Both the position numbers and the translations under genes were made by a program. Shown piece after piece: positions 1 through 6,829 of a stretch of DNA of 6,960 nt. Position 1 is the first letter of the stretch; every line of letters starts with the position of its first letter. Origin of the DNA: Thermoplasmatota archaeon (lineage in GTDB: Archaea > Thermoplasmatota > Penumbrarchaeia > Penumbrarchaeales > Penumbrarchaeaceae); the NCBI GenBank assembly GCA_030595585.1, contig JAUVCY010000093.1:1-6960 (forward strand), written 5' to 3'. The notes below the pieces were generated by a model, which saw nothing but the letters and a program-made list of their open reading frames with translations, was not told where the DNA came from and made no database searches.

Positions 1-657
1 CACCAGGGTCTCCCTGTCCCCGGAGGATATCTTGCCCTCCTTACCTACACCACTCATGATGTTGGATATCACATCGAGGTATCCATCCAGCACTCCGTTC
101 TCCCTGACGAACGTGTGGAGCGGGTGGCCCGGGGGCACATCCAGTTTATCCTGGCCCTCCAGGGACTCTTTGAACACCTCAACGTGGACGTCGCACAGCT
201 TCTTGATCTCCTCCTGGGGGAGCCCCTCCTCGATGAGCTCCTGCTCCATCCTGGCGATCTCGGAGGAGTCCACCTCTGTGGCGAGGTCAAGGAACCTCTG
301 CTTCACATCCTCGACGCTCTTGCCGGAGTGGAGGTCTGTGATGATGGATTTCAGGGCCTGGAGCTTCTCATCCGATCCAGCTTTCAGGGAAACATCTCCC
401 TCCATCTTCTCACCCGTGACCTTCTCTATCCGGGCTGTCAGCGCCTGTATCAGGTCGTGCAGCTCTATTCCGCCCATCTGGGAGACCATCTCGAGTGTGG
501 CGATCTGCCCCATCTGCTGCATCATCTCCGGGTCCTTCAGCTTGGAATAGTTTGGTGAGATCTCCGTCAGGTGATCCAGAAGGAACGGATATTTTTTTAT
601 CAATTCGCCAATCTTCGTGTTGCCATCGAGCTTCAAATAATAACCCTCCATTATCAT
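1..657 (-). CDS. DUF1858-DUF438-hemerythrin-like protein, 3' end beyond left edge
   Basis: Reading the minus strand from the ATG at 657 gives 219 uninterrupted codons to the window edge, so the C-terminus is missing. Residues about 7-75 read as a DUF1858 domain (LKLDGNTKIGEL, then KYPFLLDHL, ISPNYSKLKDP and ATLEMVSQMGGIEL). Residues about 85-170 match DUF438 (LKSIITDLHSGKSVEDVK, then MEQELIEEGLPQEEIKKLCD and VHVEVFKESLEG). At about residue 178 PPGHPLHTFVREN begins, the usual entry into a fused hemerythrin HHE domain, with a His that would be a di-iron ligand. Proteins of this layout often carry a PAS domain further on, which cannot be seen here. The role is probably iron-based sensing or handling of O2, NO or redox state; this is inference from the family. 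An in-frame TGA lies just upstream of ATG 657, and a second in-frame ATG lies at 651. No ribosome binding site is visible. It is divergent from the reductase at 815. Confidence 0.85.
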   Translation of the reverse strand, partial: MIMEGYYLKLDGNTKIGELIKKYPFLLDHLTEISPNYSKLKDPEMMQQMGQIATLEMVSQMGGIELHDLIQALTARIEKVTGEKMEGDVSLKAGSDEKLQALKSIITDLHSGKSVEDVKQRFLDLATEVDSSEIARMEQELIEEGLPQEEIKKLCDVHVEVFKESLEGQDKLDVPPGHPLHTFVRENGVLDGYLDVISNIMSGVGKEGKISSGDRETLV

Positions 658-675
658 TCATGATGCAATGCCGAC

Positions 676-751
676 AAGATATTATTTGTGCCGAAAACTT
701 GATGATCTCCATATGGAAACCACCTATGGATATGGAAACTTGATATTATTA
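676..751. repeat. Palindrome and short direct repeats between the divergent promoters
   Basis: The spacer between the two redox genes holds repeated words. TCCATATGGA at 708-717 is a perfect 10-base palindrome. TATGGA occurs three times (712, 725, 731), the last two back to back. ATATGGAAAC occurs at 711-720 and 730-739. AAACTTGAT occurs at 695-703 and 736-744. GATATTATT occurs at 678-686 and 742-750, so one copy covers the minus-strand TATA region. A cluster like this between divergent promoters suggests a binding site for a shared transcription regulator. The repeats are seen directly; the operator role is inference. Confidence 0.45.
679..687 (-). promoter_or_regulatory. Candidate archaeal TATA box for the DUF438 gene
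   Basis: On the minus strand these bases read AAATAATAT. The centre, near 683, is 26 bases from the ATG at 657, the usual distance from an archaeal TATA centre to the transcription start. Transcription would then begin at or next to the start codon, which fits the lack of a ribosome binding site and suggests a leaderless message. I see no strong BRE just upstream of it. The call rests on position and composition only. Confidence 0.5.
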
Positions 752-757
752 ATACCT

Positions 758-772
758 GAAAGGAGATATATT
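758..772 (+). promoter_or_regulatory. Candidate BRE/TATA promoter for the reductase gene
   Basis: A purine-rich GAAAGGAG (758-765), resembling an archaeal BRE, runs straight into ATATATT (766-772). The TATA centre near 769 predicts a transcription start close to 795. That leaves a leader of about 20 bases with room for the ribosome binding site at 802-808. An AT-rich stretch at 744-754 (TATTATTAATA) is an alternative TATA box that would give a longer leader. Confidence 0.45.
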
Positions 773-801
773 GGTATAGAAAAGATACCTAATATCCTGT
801 A

Positions 802-808
802 GGGGTGA
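802..808 (+). promoter_or_regulatory. Ribosome binding site of the reductase gene
   Basis: GGGGTGA sits six bases before the ATG at 815. Its GGTGA core matches the archaeal anti-Shine-Dalgarno end of 16S rRNA. The last three bases are an in-frame TGA, so translation in this frame cannot start further upstream, which fixes the start at 815. It is the only clear site of this kind in the window; the other two visible gene starts appear leaderless. Confidence 0.7.
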
Positions 809-814
809 AATAAT

Positions 815-1969
815 ATGGTAGATGCCAAGATCTCAAAAGACCTGGATGTTATGGTCGTAGGAGGGGGCCCAGCAGGGATAACAACGGCGATCAGGTGCAG
901 GAACCACCATCTCTCCGTCCTCCTCGTGGAGGGCCGAAAGTTGGGGGGCCAGTTGAATCAGCTCTATCCCACCAAGTACATCCTCGACTATTCATCGTAT
1001 CCGGAGATAAGGGCGGGATATCTTGCCGACCTGATGATCCATCATGCCAGATACAAGGATGTCCCGATGGTGGAGGATACGATCGTGGAATCCATCGAGA
1101 AACGGGAGATCTCTTTCGAGATCGGTACGACGAAGGGCACCTACAGGGCAAAGGCCGTTATCCTCGCAATAGGAATGGGTTTGTTCGAACCGATGAAATT
1201 GGGCATCAAGGGTGAATCCGAGTTCGAGGACAAGGGCGTGACATACGCCGTCCCGAACATGGAGATATACAGAGGACAGAATGTTCTGGTGATCGGAGGG
1301 GGGGACACGGCCGTGGAAAACGCCGTTGGATTGAGCAGGGTTGCGAAGGTAACCCTGATACACAGGAGGAGTAACCTCAGGGCCATAGAATCCAACCTTG
1401 AGATGTTGGAGAGATCCCTGGTCAAGACGGTCCTGAATACGGAACTCAGGGAGATAAAGGGTGATGGGAACATCAGTAGAATACTCCTTCACAACAATAA
1501 AGAAGATGAGACCTACGAGATGGATGTGGATGCGGTGGTGATCAATATCGGCTTCTCGCCCAACCTCACACTTGTGGAGAATGCGGGTGTAAATAACGAT
1601 GGGGCCCATATCCTGATAGACGGCCCGGATATGCACACGAACGTCCCGGGGATATTCGCCTGTGGCGACATAGTGGAATACCCGGGAAAGGCCAGGCAGA
1701 TACTTCCCGCCACAGGTGAGGGGGTAACCGCTGCAGAGGAGGCCTACAAGTTCGTAAAATCCCCGTACTGGGCGAAGGACGAAAACAAAGGGGTTGTGGT
1801 TGACAAGGAAAAGTGCGTTGCCTGTGGGGCCTGCATGGCGATATGCCCGGATGTCTTCCAGGCGGACGATGAAGGAAAGTCAGAGGTTATAGAGGGCTCT
1901 GACCATTCGCTCCAGTGTGTGGATACTGCAATTGAGTCCTGCCCGAGAGAAGCTATATCCAGAACCTGA
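815..1969 (+). CDS. Thioredoxin-reductase-like ferredoxin:NAD(P)H reductase fused to a [4Fe-4S] ferredoxin
   Basis: This 384-residue soluble flavoprotein should pass electrons between NAD(P)H, FAD and a tethered iron-sulfur cluster. Residues 14-25 (VVGGGPAGITTA) form the FAD dinucleotide fold. LGGQL (43-47) and YPTKYILDYSSYPEI (51-65) resemble TrxR-like ferredoxin-NADP reductases of the YumC type. VIGGGDTAVENA (159-170) is the NAD(P) fold, and HRRSNLRA (183-190) suggests binding of the NADPH 2'-phosphate. FACGDI (281-286) is the second FAD motif. The CxxC disulfide of true thioredoxin reductase is absent; YAVPNMEIY stands near its place before the NAD(P) motif. After about residue 326 a 58-residue ferredoxin domain begins. 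Cys334, 337, 340 and 376 are the expected cluster ligands, while Cys344 and Cys368 match the extra pair that forms a disulfide in Thermotoga maritima ferredoxin. Plain reductases of this type have about 330 residues, so the ferredoxin is an added domain. The natural electron partner is unknown. Confidence 0.88.
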   Translation: MVDAKISKDLDVMVVGGGPAGITTAIRCRNHHLSVLLVEGRKLGGQLNQLYPTKYILDYSSYPEIRAGYLADLMIHHARYKDVPMVEDTIVESIEKREISFEIGTTKGTYRAKAVILAIGMGLFEPMKLGIKGESEFEDKGVTYAVPNMEIYRGQNVLVIGGGDTAVENAVGLSRVAKVTLIHRRSNLRAIESNLEMLERSLVKTVLNTELREIKGDGNISRILLHNNKEDETYEMDVDAVVINIGFSPNLTLVENAGVNNDGAHILIDGPDMHTNVPGIFACGDIVEYPGKARQILPATGEGVTAAEEAYKFVKSPYWAKDENKGVVVDKEKCVACGACMAICPDVFQADDEGKSEVIEGSDHSLQCVDTAIESCPREAISRT

Positions 1970-1975
1970 TCCTTT

Positions 1976-4900
1976 CTATTCCTCCTCCATCCCGTATATG
2001 GCTCCCTCAATGGCACCCATCTCCTCCTCCTCTTCGACCTCATCCTCCCGGTATCTCTCCTTCCTGGACGCAGCAAAGAAGTAGAGCATTAGGATCAAGG
2101 TGGCCAGGAATATAACTCCTATCAGGATCAACAATATGAGGTCATCCTCTCCCTCGGGATCCTTTACAACCTCATCGTCGTCATCCGGGCCCACCGATCT
2201 CTCGATCACCTCTATCAGCAGTGTGGCCTCGATAGACCCGCCGTTCCCATCCTCTGCGGATATTATTATCGTATAGTTCCCCTTGACAGGATATGTGTGT
2301 GTCAGAACCATCGACGGGCCAAATGGGGCAGCTCCTCCTCCACCCCCCCAGTCCACGAAATAGTTCAGTCCATCTCCGTCTGGATCAACGGCAGGAGCGA
2401 TCACCAGCTCTATCTCCTCGTTCATGTAGTGCGGCCCCTTAATGCTCAACCCCAATCCTGCTGGAGGTTGATTGACGTGTACGATGGTCACCCTCAGGGT
2501 AAAATTGTACCATTCAAGCCCAAGATCGATATCAGGGGTCCATGAGAGGCTGATATCGTACTCATTGGATGTGTTCCCGATCTCGATTCCGAAGACGATG
2601 CCGTTGGTCCCATTCAAGATGATCAGGTCCTCCGGGTCATCAAGCTCCTTGACCCAGGATGCCTCGACTCCGTCGAATATGAAGAAGATCATGGTCTCCG
2701 ACCTCTCCTCCACCTCCATGAGTATCACATCATCCTGAATGATCATATCCAGGGTTATGGGGTCCAATGTTGCACCCAGAAGATGGGGAGTTGGTGGTGT
2801 TGCAGGAACGTCGAATATTATCTCGGTCAGGTCGATCGTATTGATATCGTGGTCGGAAACTATAATGAATATGCCCTTGTAAAGGCCGGGCTCCTCCGGG
2901 TAGAAATTGAGCACATTTCCCTCAAGGTGCATTCCCTCCGGCGCATTTCCCAGGCCTATGGATACGTTCCCACCGTCAATATCTTCGATCATCAGCGTTG
3001 CATTGAACAGCTGGTACATCTCCACCGTGAAGTTGTATTCGCTCTCATTTTTTAGATATCGGACCCCATCCACCTCGATTGCGTGCAGGTAAGGCAGGTC
3101 GTTCACAGGCAGCACCCTCAGAGTGATATTGAACCTGATCCAGGGATCATCTTCAGTCTCCCAGATATTATCCGCACCCGGTCCTTTGGCATGCATGTTG
3201 TAGAACCAGGTACCGGACCAATCCTTACCGTTGAAGGCCGAAGGGGAGAATGAGACCTGGCTTCCATTCATCAAAGGTAACCAGCGTGCAGAATATGAGA
3301 TCCCTGCCACCGAGAAAACGAGCCCATGCCCGTCAGGGTTCCAGATATATTCTGAAAGGTCTAGAACATCCCCGGTAGGCGTATCTTCATAAGCTTCAAC
3401 AACAGGAATGGTCCCATTCATTATGACAGGCGTGCCCGGAGGCGTTATCTTTATCCCTTCCAGGTCCCAGTATCCGCGGATCTCATTGTTGGACCCGCTG
3501 ATCTCCAGGACCTCATCCTCCGGGTCAATTATGATAACCACCTCACCGATCCACGGCTCGTACCAGATGGTAAGGTCAACCTCAATGATGGAAGGCTCCA
3601 GCCCAGTTGGTGCCGGGATGGTCACATCCCTTGCACCTCCTGCAAGCCTCAGCCCCCCGTCCAGGTCCTCGTAAAGCAGAATATCCACCTCTTCCGCGTC
3701 CTTGGAACCGATGTTGTGGACCTTCACCGTGACCGTCCCGTTCTCCTTGTCCACAACGACCTCATCTTCCTCATCAAAGGCCGGGTCACACATTAGAGGC
3801 CTCAAACCGGATCCCTCCGTTACCTGCTCGATATTCAGGATATACTCAACCTCCCCCGGAAGATGGAAGGGGACCTTCTGCCCCCTGGATAGATAGGTGA
3901 AGTTCACCACCTGGTCCACCGAGTCCAGCAGGCCGTTACCATCGTCGTCGGGTCCCGCCCTCACAACATATTTCCCACCTATTTCCAGGGACCAGGGCAT
4001 AACTGACACGTCCCTGCCCTCTTCATAGAACCCGTACAACGATATGTTCGCCTTTCGCGCATTGCCGTCCCGGACCATTGCGGCGAAGTCCCTCTCCAAT
4101 CCCGAGTATGTGAACTGCGGCGTCAAAAGTGCCCCGCCGATGCTCCCGCCAGTGTAGATCTGGAACGGGTTGATCACACCCACGAACAGGACCCTGTCGG
4201 TGGCGGAAGCCTCGGTGGTCATCAGGGGATAGCATTTCCTGATGTAGTGATAGCCGTCCTCAAGGCTCTCAACGGCCGAGCTCGGCCTCCAGAGGGTGGA
4301 GGATGGGCCGCTTCCCTCAAGTTGGTACTTATCCAGCATACTCTGGTATGTCGATATTGCCTTGTTACCCAAGACCTTCCCGGCCCATTTCCTCGTTCCC
4401 TCAGCGGCACCAGGATCGGGGTCGTTGATGTAATCCCGGGCTATGTCCGCCTCCATTTTGAGAGGAAGCAAAAAGCTCTCGTTCCTGGTGGCATCGAAGG
4501 CGCTCTCCAGCAGTCCAACGATGTATGATTTGTACTTCTGCGGGCCCCAGTCGTAGTTCACCGTGCCCGCTGGATGAGCTGCAGTGTACCAGTTGGGGGA
4601 GTTGTGACCCCCGATCTCACCGTCGGGCCATCCGATCCCCGCGGGGATGATCCCCTCGGGCTTGTCCTTCTCCGTGGACATGGCCGCGTTGACCCAGCAG
4701 TCGGCCCATTTCACGATCTGGTCCTGCACCTCGGGGTCGTTGGAATACCACCATGCCCAGAGGGCGGGCAGCGCAGCCCTGAAGTTTATCCAGGAGTCCT
4801 CCGCTCGTCCTCCGGTTCCCACGTTTGTCGCAGACAGGTAGTTGGACTTGAACTGGTACCACCCCTTCTCGTTCTCATCCATCCAGAGGTCCCTCATCAG

Positions 4901-6796
4901 CGCCGCTGTCTTGGTGGAGAACTCCACCCACTTCGGGTTACCGTAGTCAACCGCCACCATCATGGGTAGAGAGTCACCGGTCAATTCTGCTGTATGCTCC
5001 GTATCTGCCATGGCCTCCGAATAGCCAAGGGTCATGTTCACCTGGCCGGATTCCAGCATTCCCTCTACAAACCTTCCCGCACCTTCAAGCGAAAGCGGGT
5101 CCGCACCCTCGGATATCAGGGCATCGAATCCGAAGAGCCCGATCATCTCCACATCGTCGGTCCAACCGCCCCCGAGGTATCCGTTCTCCTGCATCCGGTT
5201 CTCCACCCACCAGTCTGTGACATCATAGAGCCATCCAAGCTCCTCATGCAAGATGGTGGCCCAGGCAGGGGCATTTCCAAAGCCCTCATTGTAATCATTC
5301 AGTGTCCAATTGTCATATGCCCCCGTGGTTGATATCACGGGTGTCGGTGGATCCCAGGTGGGAGGGTCCTCCCTTGTGGTGTCCAGATACATTTTGATGT
5401 AACGGTTATCGGGATCAAGGGGTCGGAGCTCCTCCATCATATCCAGTGCTGTGGCTGCCGCGGAGGACCATCGGTGAGGATCCAGGTTCATCAGGCATCT
5501 GGCAGCCCAGAGCCTCATCTTGGGATAGAGCGGTGAGTCCTGCTGCAGGTAGTGCAGATTGATGAAGGCCTTGTTCGCCTCTATAAAGTGGTTCTTGGGG
5601 TTCTCCTGGTCGTAGAGTATTCTCTCGAACTCGTATGCCAACCCTTTATTCGCCTGCTTGATCTGTGCCCTGAGCTCGATGACCGCAGGGTCATCCTGCA
5701 TGTCGTTAAGTGAATCTAGGTCCTCCTCAACGTGGTCCAGTATCTCGATCTCCCGATCCAAGTCGAGACAGCCTGCAAGTATCATACCAAGCTGCGCCCT
5801 CGCAAGCCGGTTCCTTCCTGTGAGCTCATGGTCCATAGATATCTTCCAGTGTTCGAACCCACCCGGTAGATCATCGGCATTAACTGCAGATGTCCCCTCG
5901 GAGATATCCCCATCGGTGATGTCCCCATCGACAAGAAAGGACTCCCTCTCTCCATCTATCGGAAAATCGGGGAACGGATAGGCAGATAGGCCCAGGACCG
6001 ATGCATTTGTAAAAGGCCCACCGATAAATCTCCAGGGCCCTGTTCCCTGTGAATACTTGTAGGTCCCCGTGGACATCAGTGAAAGATATGAATGCGCGGG
6101 GTCCCTTGCCAATTCCTGTTCAAGAAGGTCCCGATATGCAGTATCGTTACCCGTTACATTCACGATCACATAACCCTCGGTGACGTTCACTTTGAGGTAG
6201 TATGGAACGGCCATGCCGTAGTTGAGGTATGTCAGCCTGGGGTCCCTCGGGTTGGGATTGTATTCGAAGTACATGGACCGATGGACGGTGTGGAACGCGT
6301 CGGCCCCTTCAACCATCCACTCGTCGTTCACGGAGATGTTCATCGAGTAGGTTCCCTTCTCCATGTCCCCTATCCAGACCACCAGCCTGTAGGACCCGTT
6401 GGGCATGTCTACCCTGAACGACACCTTTTCCTCGGACCTGACGCCGTCGGCGTTGAGGTTGTTGGCGTACTCGTCATAGACCCACTTTCTCTGTAGAACG
6501 TAAGGGCTTGGCTCGTTGAAACGGTTGGTAACCTTGAACTCATCCACCGGGGAGAGAAAACCGTATCCCGTCCCCTCATCATAAGCGGCGTTTCCCTGGA
6601 CGGCGGTCCAGCCGTCCATCACCGCCCCATCCCTGGGTCCGAAGTCGAAGAAATAGCCCTCTCCTGCCCTGGTCGGCACATCAACAGCATCCGATGAGCC
6701 ATCATATTGACCGGATATGATCATATTTGACGAGAGAAGCATCAATGGAACGATCAGAAGTGCAGCGAGCGTTCTATTGGAAAACATCACATTCAC
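1976..6796 (-). CDS. Giant multidomain cell-surface protein, putative polysaccharide-binding or -processing
   Basis: The protein has 1606 residues and I recognise no named homologue. Residues 5-30 are a signal peptide. Residues 46-270 resemble a malectin-like or galactose-binding beta domain (FDFGPRDGAVMDGW, GYGF, then VDMPNGSYRLVVWIGD), as at the N-terminus of some pectin-active enzymes. Residues 310-860 are mainly helical and tryptophan-rich, with motifs GGGWTDDVE (542-550) and ADTEHTAE (597-604), suggesting an (alpha/alpha)-toroid sugar-active module. Residues 870-995 are beta-rich. CARDB is at 1000-1110 (VKVHNIG, ending in NNE). Three cadherin-/Ig-like domains follow (1125-1232 ending VNDLP, 1236-1331, 1340-1442), then a PKD-like domain (1448-1533, DPDGDGL and HTYPVKGNYTI). 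A membrane helix (about 1553-1575) is followed by Arg/Lys and a glutamate-rich tail, so the bulk lies outside the cell. There are 23 N-glycosylation sequons. The start given is GTG at 6796, after an in-frame TAG at 6812-6814; GTG 6790 or ATG 6787 are also possible. Localisation is well supported; the enzymatic role is tentative. Confidence 0.9.
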   Translation of the reverse strand: MNVMFSNRTLAALLIVPLMLLSSNMIISGQYDGSSDAVDVPTRAGEGYFFDFGPRDGAVMDGWTAVQGNAAYDEGTGYGFLSPVDEFKVTNRFNEPSPYVLQRKWVYDEYANNLNADGVRSEEKVSFRVDMPNGSYRLVVWIGDMEKGTYSMNISVNDEWMVEGADAFHTVHRSMYFEYNPNPRDPRLTYLNYGMAVPYYLKVNVTEGYVIVNVTGNDTAYRDLLEQELARDPAHSYLSLMSTGTYKYSQGTGPWRFIGGPFTNASVLGLSAYPFPDFPIDGERESFLVDGDITDGDISEGTSAVNADDLPGGFEHWKISMDHELTGRNRLARAQLGMILAGCLDLDREIEILDHVEEDLDSLNDMQDDPAVIELRAQIKQANKGLAYEFERILYDQENPKNHFIEANKAFINLHYLQQDSPLYPKMRLWAARCLMNLDPHRWSSAAATALDMMEELRPLDPDNRYIKMYLDTTREDPPTWDPPTPVISTTGAYDNWTLNDYNEGFGNAPAWATILHEELGWLYDVTDWWVENRMQENGYLGGGWTDDVEMIGLFGFDALISEGADPLSLEGAGRFVEGMLESGQVNMTLGYSEAMADTEHTAELTGDSLPMMVAVDYGNPKWVEFSTKTAALMRDLWMDENEKGWYQFKSNYLSATNVGTGGRAEDSWINFRAALPALWAWWYSNDPEVQDQIVKWADCWVNAAMSTEKDKPEGIIPAGIGWPDGEIGGHNSPNWYTAAHPAGTVNYDWGPQKYKSYIVGLLESAFDATRNESFLLPLKMEADIARDYINDPDPGAAEGTRKWAGKVLGNKAISTYQSMLDKYQLEGSGPSSTLWRPSSAVESLEDGYHYIRKCYPLMTTEASATDRVLFVGVINPFQIYTGGSIGGALLTPQFTYSGLERDFAAMVRDGNARKANISLYGFYEEGRDVSVMPWSLEIGGKYVVRAGPDDDGNGLLDSVDQVVNFTYLSRGQKVPFHLPGEVEYILNIEQVTEGSGLRPLMCDPAFDEEDEVVVDKENGTVTVKVHNIGSKDAEEVDILLYEDLDGGLRLAGGARDVTIPAPTGLEPSIIEVDLTIWYEPWIGEVVIIIDPEDEVLEISGSNNEIRGYWDLEGIKITPPGTPVIMNGTIPVVEAYEDTPTGDVLDLSEYIWNPDGHGLVFSVAGISYSARWLPLMNGSQVSFSPSAFNGKDWSGTWFYNMHAKGPGADNIWETEDDPWIRFNITLRVLPVNDLPYLHAIEVDGVRYLKNESEYNFTVEMYQLFNATLMIEDIDGGNVSIGLGNAPEGMHLEGNVLNFYPEEPGLYKGIFIIVSDHDINTIDLTEIIFDVPATPPTPHLLGATLDPITLDMIIQDDVILMEVEERSETMIFFIFDGVEASWVKELDDPEDLIILNGTNGIVFGIEIGNTSNEYDISLSWTPDIDLGLEWYNFTLRVTIVHVNQPPAGLGLSIKGPHYMNEEIELVIAPAVDPDGDGLNYFVDWGGGGGAAPFGPSMVLTHTYPVKGNYTIIISAEDGNGGSIEATLLIEVIERSVGPDDDDEVVKDPEGEDDLILLILIGVIFLATLILMLYFFAASRKERYREDEVEEEEEMGAIEGAIYGMEEE

Positions 6797-6820
6797 TTGG
6801 GCTATAAGAAACTACAATCC

Positions 6821-6829
6821 CTTTATAGG
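6821..6829 (-). promoter_or_regulatory. Candidate TATA box for the giant surface-protein gene
   Basis: The minus strand reads CCTATAAAG here, with a TATAAA core at 6827-6822. Its centre is about 28 bases from the GTG at 6796, so the predicted start of transcription falls on or just before that codon. The message would be leaderless for GTG 6796, or have a leader of about ten bases for ATG 6787. No T-rich terminator is visible in the 62-base gap after the upstream acetyltransferase-like gene, so some read-through from it is also possible. Confidence 0.5.

Noticed and set aside
592..598. Run of seven T bases as a possible terminator or slippage site
   Set aside because: It is within the intact DUF1858 domain, where it encodes Ile-Lys-Lys-Tyr, and no stem precedes it.
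32..712. Plus-strand open frames at 32-550, 115-558 and 495-743, and a minus-strand frame at 410-712
   Set aside because: They overlap the DUF1858/DUF438 gene in other frames. Their translations show no recognisable motif, while the true frame matches known domains along its length.
1298..1304. Run of seven G bases as a possible frameshift or phase-variation site
   Set aside because: The frame is intact and the run encodes the conserved GGGD of the NAD(P)-binding motif, so simple coding constraint explains it.
992..1636. A 214-codon minus-strand open frame inside the reductase gene
   Set aside because: It lies antisense to a well-supported flavoprotein, and its translation has no domain pattern. 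Long antisense frames are common opposite GC-rich coding DNA.
815..1969. Calling this gene thioredoxin reductase (trxB)
   Set aside because: The redox-active CxxC needed to reduce thioredoxin is missing, and the protein has a ferredoxin domain instead, so a ferredoxin:NAD(P)H reductase role fits better.
4247..6496. Several plus-strand open frames (for example 4574-4969 and 6092-6496) opposite the surface-protein gene
   Set aside because: They are antisense to a continuous 1606-codon frame with clear domains, and the translations are low-information.
5987..6661. Idea that the giant protein is a rhamnogalacturonan acetylesterase, because its N-terminal domain resembles that enzyme's accessory domain
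   Set aside because: No SGNH-esterase blocks (a GDS-type serine motif or a C-terminal DxxH) follow; only the binding-type beta domain is similar.
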